The notes beneath the pieces are model-generated. The model searched no databases. It was not told the origin of the DNA and saw only the letters and a list, made by a program, of their open reading frames with translations. From Campylobacteraceae bacterium (GTDB lineage: Bacteria > Campylobacterota > Campylobacteria > Campylobacterales > Sulfurovaceae): a stretch of DNA of 5,472 bases. Below are positions 1 through 5,114 of the stretch, piece by piece. A program made the position numbers and the translations under genes. Where the stretch lies: contig JALVVQ010000336.1 in assembly GCA_027023325.1 (NCBI GenBank), forward strand, positions 1 to 5,472. The letters are read 5' to 3'. Numbering within the stretch: the stretch's first letter is position 1; every line of letters starts with the position of its first letter.

Positions 1-714
1 CTGGAAAGAATTATTTCGAAAGAAGGATTTCTAGTTGATAAGGACGCCAAAGCATTTCTAGTCAGCTCAAGCACCGGAGACCTCAGGGCTATGCTCAATC
101 TCTTGGAAAGTGCTTCTCATGTCAGCTCTCCTATCACATTGGAGACACTGAAGTCCATCAGACCTCACGCTATCCAAGCAGGTTCCAGTGAAGCAGACAG
201 CCACTATGACCTCACTTCTGCTATGATTAAAAGCATCAGAGGCAGTGATGTCGATGCGGGGATCTATTATCTCGCACGGCTTATCAGTGGTGGAGAGCCG
301 CCAGAGTTCTTGGCAAGAAGGCTGGCCATTCTCGCCAGTGAGGATATCGGCAATGCCAACCCTCCTGCCCTCACACTCGCCGCCTCCACACTCACCATCG
401 TCAAAAATATAGGCTACCCGGAAGCCAGAATCCCACTGGCTCAACTGGTAGTCTATCTCGCCAGTTCTCCCAAATCCAATAGTGCCTACGAAGCAATCAA
501 TGCTGCCCAGAAAGCCATCGCAGACAGTGAAATATTTCCCGTGCCCGAACACCTCAAAACAAACAGTGATTCCTATCTCTACCCACACAACTATGGTGGG
601 TGGGTGGCACAGCCCTACCTAGAAGAAAGCTTGACTTTTTATCGCTCTAAAGGGAGTGGGTTTGAAAAAAATCTGGATGCCTGGATAAAGAAGATTAAAG
701 AAAGCGCTATTTAA
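1..714 (+). CDS. rarA: RarA (MgsA) replication-associated recombination protein, C-terminal part (5' end outside the window)
   Basis: The frame is open from base 1 and encodes the last 237 residues of a RarA/MgsA/WRNIP1-type AAA+ ATPase, which acts on the DNA at stalled replication forks. The Walker A and B motifs lie upstream of the window. Visible are the probable sensor-2 segment STGDLRAMLNLLE (about residues 24-36, Arg at 29), then the family signature SAMIKSIRGSDVDAGIYYLARL (from about 73) and ARRLAILASEDIGNANPPAL (from about 105), which belong to the SSB-binding/tetramerisation half of the family. Further on are the conserved IPLAQLVVYLASSPKSN, FPVPEHLK and YPHNYGGWVAQPYL blocks. The segment between the last two blocks is shorter than I remember for the E. 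coli protein; short RarA proteins are usual in this phylum. The stop TAA at 712-714 overlaps the convergent gene at 707-1120 by 8 bp. The family call is firm; the exact role in this organism is inferred. Confidence 0.93.
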   Translation: MERIISKEGFLVDKDAKAFLVSSSTGDLRAMLNLLESASHVSSPITLETLKSIRPHAIQAGSSEADSHYDLTSAMIKSIRGSDVDAGIYYLARLISGGEPPEFLARRLAILASEDIGNANPPALTLAASTLTIVKNIGYPEARIPLAQLVVYLASSPKSNSAYEAINAAQKAIADSEIFPVPEHLKTNSDSYLYPHNYGGWVAQPYLEESLTFYRSKGSGFEKNLDAWIKKIKESAI

Positions 715-1120
715 GGTGTTGCAGTGCTTCTCTTGCCTGATCCAGACTGATGGTGCCATCCAAGTAATCATTCTCAATCTTTTTCAGATTTTTCAACAAA
801 AAGGTTTTAAACTCACTTTTGTTCAGCTGGATCCCTACTATCTCTTTCATGGTATCAAAATCAGGAAAATAGCTTAACATTCTACTTTTTACTGTACTCT
901 CACTCCAGACTTCTTTTGCTTTGGACAAGGGTACGCCAGAAAAATTAAGCATATCATCCCCATTAATATCTTTTCGATAGTACTGCGCATACTCTTTGGC
1001 TTTTTTTGACTGGCTACTCTCCAGCCCAGGTGTTGTACTCTCAGCCGTGTCGACAAGATTGGTCACCAAATACATAAAGCCCAACCCTGCCAAGAACATT
1101 AATACTATCCCTTTATTCAC
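707..1120 (-). CDS. Hypothetical membrane-anchored protein, 137 aa
   Basis: I do not recognise this protein. It begins with a short positive N-terminus followed by one hydrophobic segment (GIVLMFLAGLGFMYLVTNLV, about residues 4-23), then a polar Ser/Thr/Lys-rich linker and a soluble alpha-helical C-terminal domain of about 95 residues. That domain includes YYRKDINGDDMLNFSG (48-62), FPDFDTMKEIV and DYLDGTISLDQAREAL. The segment lacks a lipobox or clear signal-peptidase site, so it is probably an N-terminal anchor with the domain facing the periplasm. I chose GTG at 1118-1120 as start because AGGGGG (1133-1128) lies 7 nt upstream. A longer start, TTG at 1124-1126, is only 1 nt from that site. 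An extended -10 (1162-1154) lies just upstream. The gene ends inside the 3' end of rarA. Its ordinary composition, clean promoter and good ribosome binding site suggest a real gene. Confidence 0.75.
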   Translation of the reverse strand: MNKGIVLMFLAGLGFMYLVTNLVDTAESTTPGLESSQSKKAKEYAQYYRKDINGDDMLNFSGVPLSKAKEVWSESTVKSRMLSYFPDFDTMKEIVGIQLNKSEFKTFLLKNLKKIENDYLDGTISLDQAREALQHLK

Positions 1121-1127
1121 TGCCAAA

Positions 1128-1133
1128 CCCCCT
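1128..1133 (-). promoter_or_regulatory. Ribosome binding site of the 137-aa hypothetical gene, deciding a GTG start
   Basis: On the minus strand AGGGGG occupies 1133-1128. It is 7 nt from GTG at 1120 but only 1 nt from the in-frame TTG at 1126, so the GTG is favoured. An ATG at 1140-1138 is followed two codons later by TAG and cannot be used. Confidence 0.6.
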
Positions 1134-1153
1134 AAACCATTTATAATGGCTTA

Positions 1154-1162
1154 ATTATATCA
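1154..1162 (-). promoter_or_regulatory. Extended -10 promoter of the 137-aa hypothetical gene
   Basis: The minus strand reads TGATATAAT across 1162-1154, a TGn extended -10 with a consensus TATAAT hexamer. No good -35 is visible at the expected distance (GATAAA at 1182-1177), which is common for extended -10 promoters and for Campylobacterota. Transcription would start near 1147, giving a leader of about 27 nt. The leader would begin with the small palindrome CCATT-TAT-AATGG (1137-1149). Confidence 0.6.
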
Positions 1163-1210
1163 GAAAAATGATTGTTTTTATCTATTCACATTTCACTCAC
1201 AATTCTTCGT

Positions 1211-1216
1211 TATAAT
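1211..1216 (+). promoter_or_regulatory. -10 element of the OmpA-type lipoprotein gene
   Basis: TATAAT at 1211-1216 is a perfect -10 hexamer 41 bases ahead of the ATG at 1257, so the leader would be about 34 nt. The upstream stretch is AT-rich with no convincing -35: TTCACA at 1185-1190 leaves a spacer of 20 nt, and TTTCAC at 1191-1196 leaves one of 14 nt. Confidence 0.5.
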
Positions 1217-1256
1217 GCTGCCACAGAAATAATGCAGAAGAAAAGGAGGATTACCC

Positions 1257-1985
1257 ATGTATTATCCATACCAAAAATCTCTTACCGCAGCTATCTTGGC
1301 TGCTGTAGTCTTGACAGGATGTACTGCGACGCAGCCTGGGCTGGTAAATAATGGTAATGAAAATACCAAAAAAGGCGGCATCGTCGGTGCTATCAGTGGT
1401 GCTTTTATCGGTCTGACCCAGAGTAGCAGCAAACACCGTACCCGCAATACCATTCTTGGTGCTATCGGAGGCGGTGCTGCCGGGGCATTGGTCGGCTATA
1501 GCCTTGATCAGCAGGCCAACGAGGTAGCCAATGCACTTGGCACGCATGTGGACAATGACCCACTCTCACAGATAGATCCCAACCGTAGTCTGATAGTCTC
1601 CAAGGGCGAGGACTATGTCAAGATCATATTTCGGGACAAGATGATGTTCCCCACTGCTTCTGCCCAAATGGTCAGTAGTGCCAGACAGAAGGTAGGCAGG
1701 GTCGGTACGCTGCTTAGACGCTATCCTGGCAGCGTGGTCAGCATAGCAGGCTTCACTGACAACAGAGGCAGTTACAACTACAATACCCAACTGTCACGAG
1801 AAAGAGCGGACGCCGTTGCCACTACTTTACGCCATGCCAGTCCAGAGAGCCGTATCAGCACACAGGGCTGCTCCTACAACAAACCGCTTGCGCCCAATAC
1901 TTCACCTGCAAACATGGCACTCAATAGGCGCGTAGAGCTCTATCTATACAGAGGAGAAGAGGCACGGATCAATCCATGCCAATAA
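1257..1985 (+). CDS. OmpA-family outer-membrane lipoprotein with glycine zipper (YiaD-like), 242 aa
   Basis: The N-terminus is a lipoprotein signal peptide with lipobox LTGC (residues 19-22), so Cys22 is the predicted lipid-bearing residue. The +2 residue is Thr rather than Asp, consistent with export to the outer membrane. Residues about 40-82 are a two-part glycine-zipper region (GGIVGAISGAFIGL and GAIGGGAAGALVGYSLDQQ). Residues about 115-232 are an OmpA C-terminal domain, which in this family binds peptidoglycan non-covalently. It contains the core GFTDNRG (165-171), NTQLSRERADAVATTL (176-191) and NRRVELYLY (223-231); Asp168 and Arg183 match the usual diaminopimelate contacts. The order of parts matches E. 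coli YiaD. The start has a near-perfect ribosome binding site, AAGGAGGA (1243-1250), 6 nt upstream. Two further cysteines, Cys205 and Cys241, could pair. The role is structural or envelope-linking by family; specific partners are unknown. The gene ends 90 bp from the convergent murB, and I see no convincing terminator there. Confidence 0.92.
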   Translation: MYYPYQKSLTAAILAAVVLTGCTATQPGLVNNGNENTKKGGIVGAISGAFIGLTQSSSKHRTRNTILGAIGGGAAGALVGYSLDQQANEVANALGTHVDNDPLSQIDPNRSLIVSKGEDYVKIIFRDKMMFPTASAQMVSSARQKVGRVGTLLRRYPGSVVSIAGFTDNRGSYNYNTQLSRERADAVATTLRHASPESRISTQGCSYNKPLAPNTSPANMALNRRVELYLYRGEEARINPCQ

Positions 1986-2075
1986 GTAGTGAGTGATACG
2001 ACGGGATTGGTTCTCTTTTTTTAATCGAACTGAAGAAGAAAATATCGTGTAGCAATACAGAATTACACTCATAAG

Positions 2076-2879
2076 TCACCATTGCAATATAGTAGCTGCA
2101 CCCATAAGGATTTTTATCTCCTCTTCTAGCTCGATGCAAAACTCTGCTAGCACTCTCTCTTTTGCCAACACAATCAATGCGATAGCATCTTCATAATTTC
2201 CTTTCCCCAGATTGACCAGAAAATTTGCATGCACCTCACTCCAAGCCATATCTCCTATGCGATAACCCTTGAGACCTACGGCATCTATCAGTCTACCTGC
2301 GGCATCACCGGGAGGATTCTTGAAGGCTGATCCGGCACTGGGCTCATAGGGCTGATTGGCACGCAAAGCCCTGAGCTCCTCGTTGAGTACCTGTGAATAG
2401 CCTCTGCGGATCTCAAATCTTGCTGCTGTCGCAATCCCCCCCAGGTTGGCAAAACGGTAGCCATGAGGAATCTCCTCTTTGGCTACCCATACACCATCAA
2501 TCTCAATGCTATGAAGAATGTCAAATATCTCATACTGCTTGACTCCTGCATTCATCGCCAGCATACCCCCTAGTGTACCCGGCAGTTTCGCACAAAACTC
2601 AAAGCCTGCGATATCATGCTTCTTGGCATAGGAGACGATCCGTCCTGTAGGCATCGCAGCCCCAATCTCCAACATCTCCTCCTCTTGGGAGACAGTGGCA
2701 AACTCTTTGGAGAGCATCATCAGTGGTGGTGGAGCGGGAGAGACGAGTAGATTGTTTGCACCACCGATAAGATAGCGATCTTTGGGGAAGATATCGCCCT
2801 TTTCTATCATGAGTACCTCTTCAGGCTGTCCGATACGGATGCTGGAGTAAGTAGAGAAATCTATGGTTTTAAAAAACAA
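2076..2879 (-). CDS. murB: UDP-N-acetylenolpyruvoylglucosamine reductase MurB, 267 aa
   Basis: MurB is the cytoplasmic FAD enzyme that uses NADPH to reduce UDP-GlcNAc-enolpyruvate to UDP-MurNAc, the second committed step of peptidoglycan precursor synthesis. The FAD-binding domain shows IGGANNLLVS (38-47) and KLPGTLGGMLAMNAG (98-112), the family's GGGSNLL and IPGxxGG blocks. The conserved YR pair is at 141-142. The substrate/catalytic region has SAGSAFKNPPG (181-191), where Ser184 matches the proton-donating Ser, SEVHANFLVN (214-223), and near the end LEEEIKIL, whose Glu254 matches the conserved catalytic Glu. The length, about 75 residues below E. coli MurB, fits the short form usual in Campylobacterota. 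The start is TTG at 2877-2879, supported by AGGAG (2890-2886) 6 nt upstream. The gene lies 125 bp downstream of mqnD on the same strand, across a REP-like pair, so co-transcription is possible; no strong promoter of its own is visible in that gap. Confidence 0.95.
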   Translation of the reverse strand: MFFKTIDFSTYSSIRIGQPEEVLMIEKGDIFPKDRYLIGGANNLLVSPAPPPLMMLSKEFATVSQEEEMLEIGAAMPTGRIVSYAKKHDIAGFEFCAKLPGTLGGMLAMNAGVKQYEIFDILHSIEIDGVWVAKEEIPHGYRFANLGGIATAARFEIRRGYSQVLNEELRALRANQPYEPSAGSAFKNPPGDAAGRLIDAVGLKGYRIGDMAWSEVHANFLVNLGKGNYEDAIALIVLAKERVLAEFCIELEEEIKILMGAATILQW

Positions 2880-2885
2880 AAAACA

Positions 2886-2890
2886 CTCCT
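2886..2890 (-). promoter_or_regulatory. Ribosome binding site supporting the TTG start of murB
   Basis: On the minus strand AGGAG (2890-2886, within AGAGGAG) is 6 nt from TTG at 2879. The nearby GTG at 2886-2884 is out of frame. The leader between the site and the body of murB is strikingly U-rich. Confidence 0.65.
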
Positions 2891-2906
2891 CTGTCTTTTA
2901 CACCGC

Positions 2907-2931
2907 AGGTCGGGGTGCCCTCACCCCGACA
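2907..2931 (+). repeat. REP-like unit 1 (murB side)
   Basis: A perfect 9-bp stem, GTCGGGGTG (2909-2917) and CACCCCGAC (2922-2930), closes a 4-nt CCCT loop. It lies 18 nt upstream of the murB ribosome binding site in the murB direction. It carries GCAG rather than GTAG at its outer end. Confidence 0.8.
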
Positions 2932-2981
2932 AATATTGAACATCATACTATATGCCATGGCGATATTATCATCGAAACAAA

Positions 2982-3006
2982 TGTCGGGGCGAGGACACCC
3001 CGACCT
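2982..3006 (-). repeat. REP-like unit 2 (mqnD side)
   Basis: A 7-bp stem, GTCGGGG (2983-2989) with CCCCGAC (2998-3004), followed inward by one mismatch and one more pair. Read on the minus strand it begins with GTAG (3008-3005) and then the same GGTCGGGGTG core as unit 1. It begins at the mqnD stop codon, so in the mRNA the hairpin would form immediately after translation ends. Confidence 0.8.
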
Positions 3007-3871
3007 ACGATGTGCGAAGTTCATGATACTCTCGCGGGATCAGATAATCTTCTGTCTTGATCGGCAGCTCCCACATCCCATGCTCAAAACCAATCTGGTA
3101 GAGTCTATCCAATGCCTTCAGTTGCAGTACACTCAACTCTACTGATTCATCCGAAGCATACATATCCAGATATTTGGTCAGCATCTCATCAGAGATACGC
3201 ACCAGAGCATCTGCTTCCAGCTTGGCACAGAGTTCCTCCTTGCGATCATTGGCGACCTTGACCCCATCGATGAGTATCTGTTCGATCTCTATAGCCCGGG
3301 TCAGCGGCAGGCTACGGCGTACTGCCATACCACCCAGCGGCAGAGGCAGCCCCTCTCCTGCCAGCTCTACCCAGATATCCCAAAGCTCCTTTTCTACCTC
3401 TAGACTCTCATCAAAATCCAGAATAGACTCATGAATCAGCACCCCGGCATCCACTGCCCCATTCACTACCGCCTCTTCTATCTCCAAAAAATCCATATAC
3501 ACCGGGCGTGCCTCGGGATAATAGATACGAAAAAGCATCGCATTGGTCGTGTACTTTCCAGAGAGTGCCACGCGAAAGTTTCGCTTGAGCTTTTTGTCCT
3601 TGCGTCGGATCAACTTAGGGCCATACCCTTCACCAAAACTCACCGCAGTCCTCAGCAATGCATACTCATCACGGATCAACGGATACATCCCAAAGCTGAT
3701 CGCACTCACATCATAGGTGCCCTTCATTGCTTCGACATTGAGCGTTTCGATATCCAGCCCAATATTTTCAAACTGGTATCCCCGAGTATCTACCCAGCCA
3801 AATTTGATAGCAAAGTACATAAAGATATCATCAGCATCTGGAGAATGGGCTAGTTGGATGGTTTTGGGCAT
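3005..3871 (-). CDS. mqnD: 1,4-dihydroxy-6-naphthoate synthase MqnD (futalosine menaquinone pathway), 288 aa
   Basis: MqnD converts cyclic dehypoxanthinyl futalosine to 1,4-dihydroxy-6-naphthoate, the late cytoplasmic step of the futalosine route to menaquinone, the respiratory quinone of Campylobacterota. The protein has the periplasmic-binding-protein type II fold of the MqnA/MqnD family. Visible are the N-terminal signature LAHSPDADDIFMYFAIKFGW (7-26), the YDVSAISFGMYP block (53-64), KYTTNAMLFR (106-115, matching the substrate-binding TT/TA motif) and DAGVLIHES (141-149), whose His147 matches the catalytic His described for the family. LPLPLGGMAVRR (175-186) follows. Length is normal. I place the start at ATG 3869-3871 because AAGG (3882-3879) lies 7 nt upstream and the promoter -10 is close. 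An in-frame ATG at 3884-3886 would add five residues but has no good ribosome binding site. The stop TAG (3005-3007) is inside the flank of a REP-like repeat. murB follows 125 bp downstream; recA is divergent. Confidence 0.94.
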   Translation of the reverse strand: MPKTIQLAHSPDADDIFMYFAIKFGWVDTRGYQFENIGLDIETLNVEAMKGTYDVSAISFGMYPLIRDEYALLRTAVSFGEGYGPKLIRRKDKKLKRNFRVALSGKYTTNAMLFRIYYPEARPVYMDFLEIEEAVVNGAVDAGVLIHESILDFDESLEVEKELWDIWVELAGEGLPLPLGGMAVRRSLPLTRAIEIEQILIDGVKVANDRKEELCAKLEADALVRISDEMLTKYLDMYASDESVELSVLQLKALDRLYQIGFEHGMWELPIKTEDYLIPREYHELRTS

Positions 3872-3878
3872 GTTTTTA

Positions 3879-3882
3879 CCTT
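3879..3882 (-). promoter_or_regulatory. Ribosome binding site deciding the mqnD start
   Basis: On the minus strand AAGG (3882-3879) is 7 nt from ATG at 3871. The site lies downstream of the alternative ATG at 3886 and so cannot serve it. The predicted transcript would start only about 10 nt ahead of that longer ATG. Confidence 0.5.
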
Positions 3883-3902
3883 GCATATGAATTCTTCATT
3901 GT

Positions 3903-3911
3903 ATTTTAGCA
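3903..3911 (-). promoter_or_regulatory. mqnD: Extended -10 promoter of mqnD
   Basis: The minus strand reads TGCTAAAAT across 3911-3903: a TGn extension followed by TAAAAT. No clear -35 is seen 17 bp upstream (GAAATG at 3931-3926). Transcription would start near 3896, about 25 nt ahead of the ATG at 3871. Confidence 0.5.
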
Positions 3912-3968
3912 TAATGGTATAAAAGCATTTCGGCGCGGAGAAGACACCTGTAATAAAAATATGACAAT

Positions 3969-3998
3969 TTGACATATTTTTACCTTTTTTTCTAAAAT
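3969..3998 (+). promoter_or_regulatory. recA: Sigma-70-type promoter of recA
   Basis: A consensus -35 TTGACA (3969-3974) and a -10 TAAAAT (3993-3998) are separated by 18 nt, much of it T-rich. This is the strongest promoter in the window. Transcription would start near 4005, giving a leader of about 66 nt that carries a 13-bp palindrome and two Shine-Dalgarno sites. I see no E. coli-type CTGT-N8-ACAG or B. subtilis-type GAAC-N4-GTTC LexA box. Confidence 0.7.
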
Positions 3999-4025
3999 TC
4001 TACTAAACTACCCACATGACTAAAC

Positions 4026-4038
4026 AATCACTGTGATT
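4026..4038. promoter_or_regulatory. 13-bp palindrome in the recA leader, possible operator
   Basis: AATCAC-T-GTGATT is a perfect inverted repeat with 6-bp arms around a single central base. It lies about 20 bp downstream of the predicted recA transcription start. One central base is too small for an RNA loop of the whole arms, so a dimeric DNA-binding protein is the more natural reading. It may also be chance. Confidence 0.3.
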
Positions 4039-4058
4039 TTTAGGTAAACTTCAACATC

Positions 4059-4069
4059 AAGGACAAGGA
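4059..4069 (+). promoter_or_regulatory. recA: Tandem Shine-Dalgarno sites for two in-frame recA starts
   Basis: Two AAGGA motifs (4059-4063 and 4065-4069) are 6 nt apart. The first is 7 nt from ATG at 4071 and the second is 7 nt from ATG at 4077. Both ATGs are in frame, so either gives functional RecA differing by two residues. A third ATG at 4083 lacks a well-placed site. Confidence 0.65.
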
Positions 4070-4070
4070 T

Positions 4071-5114
4071 ATGACGATGGCAATGGACGCGAATAAACAA
4101 AAAGCACTGGATATGGCGATCAAACAGATCGACAAGGCATTTGGCAAGGGTACGCTCATGAGACTGGGAGACAAGGAGTTTGAGCCTATCGAGGCGATCA
4201 GTACAGGATCACTAGGTCTGGATATGGCACTGGGTATCGGGGGCATCCCTCAAGGGCGTGTTGTAGAGATCTATGGCCCTGAATCCTCCGGAAAGACCAC
4301 ACTTGCTCTCCAGACCATCGCTTCTGCGCAAAAAGAGGAGATGGTCTGTGCCTTTATCGATGCGGAGCATGCTTTGGATGTAGTCTATGCCAAGAATCTC
4401 GGGGTTGATACGGACAATCTGCTCGTCTCTCAGCCAGACTTTGGTGAGCAGGCGCTGGATGTGCTCGAGACACTGACACGCTCTGGTGCGGTGGATCTCA
4501 TCGTGGTCGACTCCGTCGCAGCACTCACACCAAAAAGTGAGATCGAAGGCGATATGGGAGATACCCATGTGGGACTACAGGCACGGCTCATGTCCCAAGC
4601 CCTGCGCAAGCTCACAGCTATCCTCCACAAGACCAACACCACCGTGATCTTTATCAACCAGATCCGTATGAAGATCGGTACGATGGGATACGGATCTCCT
4701 GAGACTACTACAGGTGGTAATGCGCTCAAGTTCTACTGCTCTGTGCGTATTGATGTCCGTCGTATCGCCACACTCAAACAAGGCGAATCACAGATTGGTA
4801 ACCGTGTCAAAGCCAAAGTGGTCAAAAACAAAGTTGCCCCACCCTTCAGACAGGCAGAGTTTGATATCATGTTCGGTGAGGGAATCTCCTATATAGGCGA
4901 GTTGATCGACTATGGTATCAAGATGGATATCGTGGACAAATCCGGCGCATGGTTCAGCTATGGAGCAGAGAAGCTGGGACAGGGTAAAGAAAATGCCAAA
5001 CTCACCCTCAAAGAGAATCCAGAGCTCCAAGCAGAGATTGAAACCAAAGTCAAAGAAGCACTAGGCTTTGGTGCAGCACTGACCGTGGATGAGAAAGAGA
5101 TGGTAGAGGACTAG
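4071..5114 (+). CDS. recA: Recombinase RecA, 347 aa
   Basis: RecA polymerises on single-stranded DNA and uses ATP to drive homologous pairing and strand exchange; it also triggers co-protease responses where those exist. The sequence has Walker A GPESSGKT (69-76), the catalytic-Glu segment DAEHALD (97-103, Glu99), Walker B LIVVDS (143-148), and DNA-binding loops L1 (EIEGDMGDTH, 157-166) and L2 (about 203-219, including the PETTTGGNALKF run). NQIRMKIG (196-203) carries the ATP-sensing Gln197. The C-terminal domain ends in an acidic tail (DEKEMVED), as is usual. Length is full. The N-terminal GKGTLMRLGD and overall sequence closely resemble Campylobacter RecA. The start at 4071 is one of two equally spaced SD/ATG pairs. 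No intein or frameshift is present. The stop TAG directly abuts the next ATG, so recA is probably co-transcribed with the two small genes that follow. Confidence 0.98.
   Translation: MTMAMDANKQKALDMAIKQIDKAFGKGTLMRLGDKEFEPIEAISTGSLGLDMALGIGGIPQGRVVEIYGPESSGKTTLALQTIASAQKEEMVCAFIDAEHALDVVYAKNLGVDTDNLLVSQPDFGEQALDVLETLTRSGAVDLIVVDSVAALTPKSEIEGDMGDTHVGLQARLMSQALRKLTAILHKTNTTVIFINQIRMKIGTMGYGSPETTTGGNALKFYCSVRIDVRRIATLKQGESQIGNRVKAKVVKNKVAPPFRQAEFDIMFGEGISYIGELIDYGIKMDIVDKSGAWFSYGAEKLGQGKENAKLTLKENPELQAEIETKVKEALGFGAALTVDEKEMVED

Larger units (their letters stand above)
2905..3008. repeat. BIME-like element: two inverted REP-type palindromes between mqnD and murB
   Basis: Two GC-rich 25-bp palindromic units (2907-2931 and 2982-3006) face each other in inverted orientation across a 50-bp AT-rich spacer, and differ at only 2 of 25 positions. 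The outer flank of the right-hand unit reads GTAG on the minus strand (3008-3005), and the left-hand unit has GCAG (2905-2908). A GTAG-like tetranucleotide next to an imperfect palindrome is the hallmark of REP sequences mobilised by RAYT (TnpA_REP, Y1 transposase) enzymes, and an inverted REP pair is a BIME. The structure is seen directly; membership of a RAYT-mobilised family is inferred, and no RAYT gene is in the window. The right-hand tetranucleotide overlaps the mqnD stop codon. Confidence 0.75.

Noticed and set aside
67..588. 173-aa open frame on the minus strand
   Set aside because: It lies wholly inside rarA, whose protein is clearly conserved, and its translation has no recognisable domain.
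2016..2022. T7 run after the lipoprotein gene as a terminator tail
   Set aside because: No stable GC-rich hairpin precedes it on the plus strand.
2030..2068. Possible terminator for murB: GTGTA/TACAC stem (2047-2051 with 2064-2068) followed on the minus strand by a U-rich stretch
   Set aside because: The stem has only 5 pairs, few of them G-C, with a 12-nt loop, and the U-tract is interrupted; too weak to call.
2945..2980. Internal promoter for murB in the repeat spacer (TATAGT or GATAAT on the minus strand)
   Set aside because: Neither -10-like hexamer has a TGn extension or a -35 at acceptable distance.
2905..3008. The inverted repeat as a complete small transposon or MITE
   Set aside because: No flanking target-site duplication is evident and each arm is itself a palindrome, which fits REP/BIME better than terminal inverted repeats of a MITE.
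2863..3145. Two short plus-strand open frames across the mqnD-murB gap
   Set aside because: They read through the palindromic repeat and the ends of two well-supported minus-strand genes, without a ribosome binding site or recognisable product.
3431..3853. 140-aa open frame on the plus strand
   Set aside because: It is the shadow of mqnD; its translation is His- and Ile-rich without any known motif.
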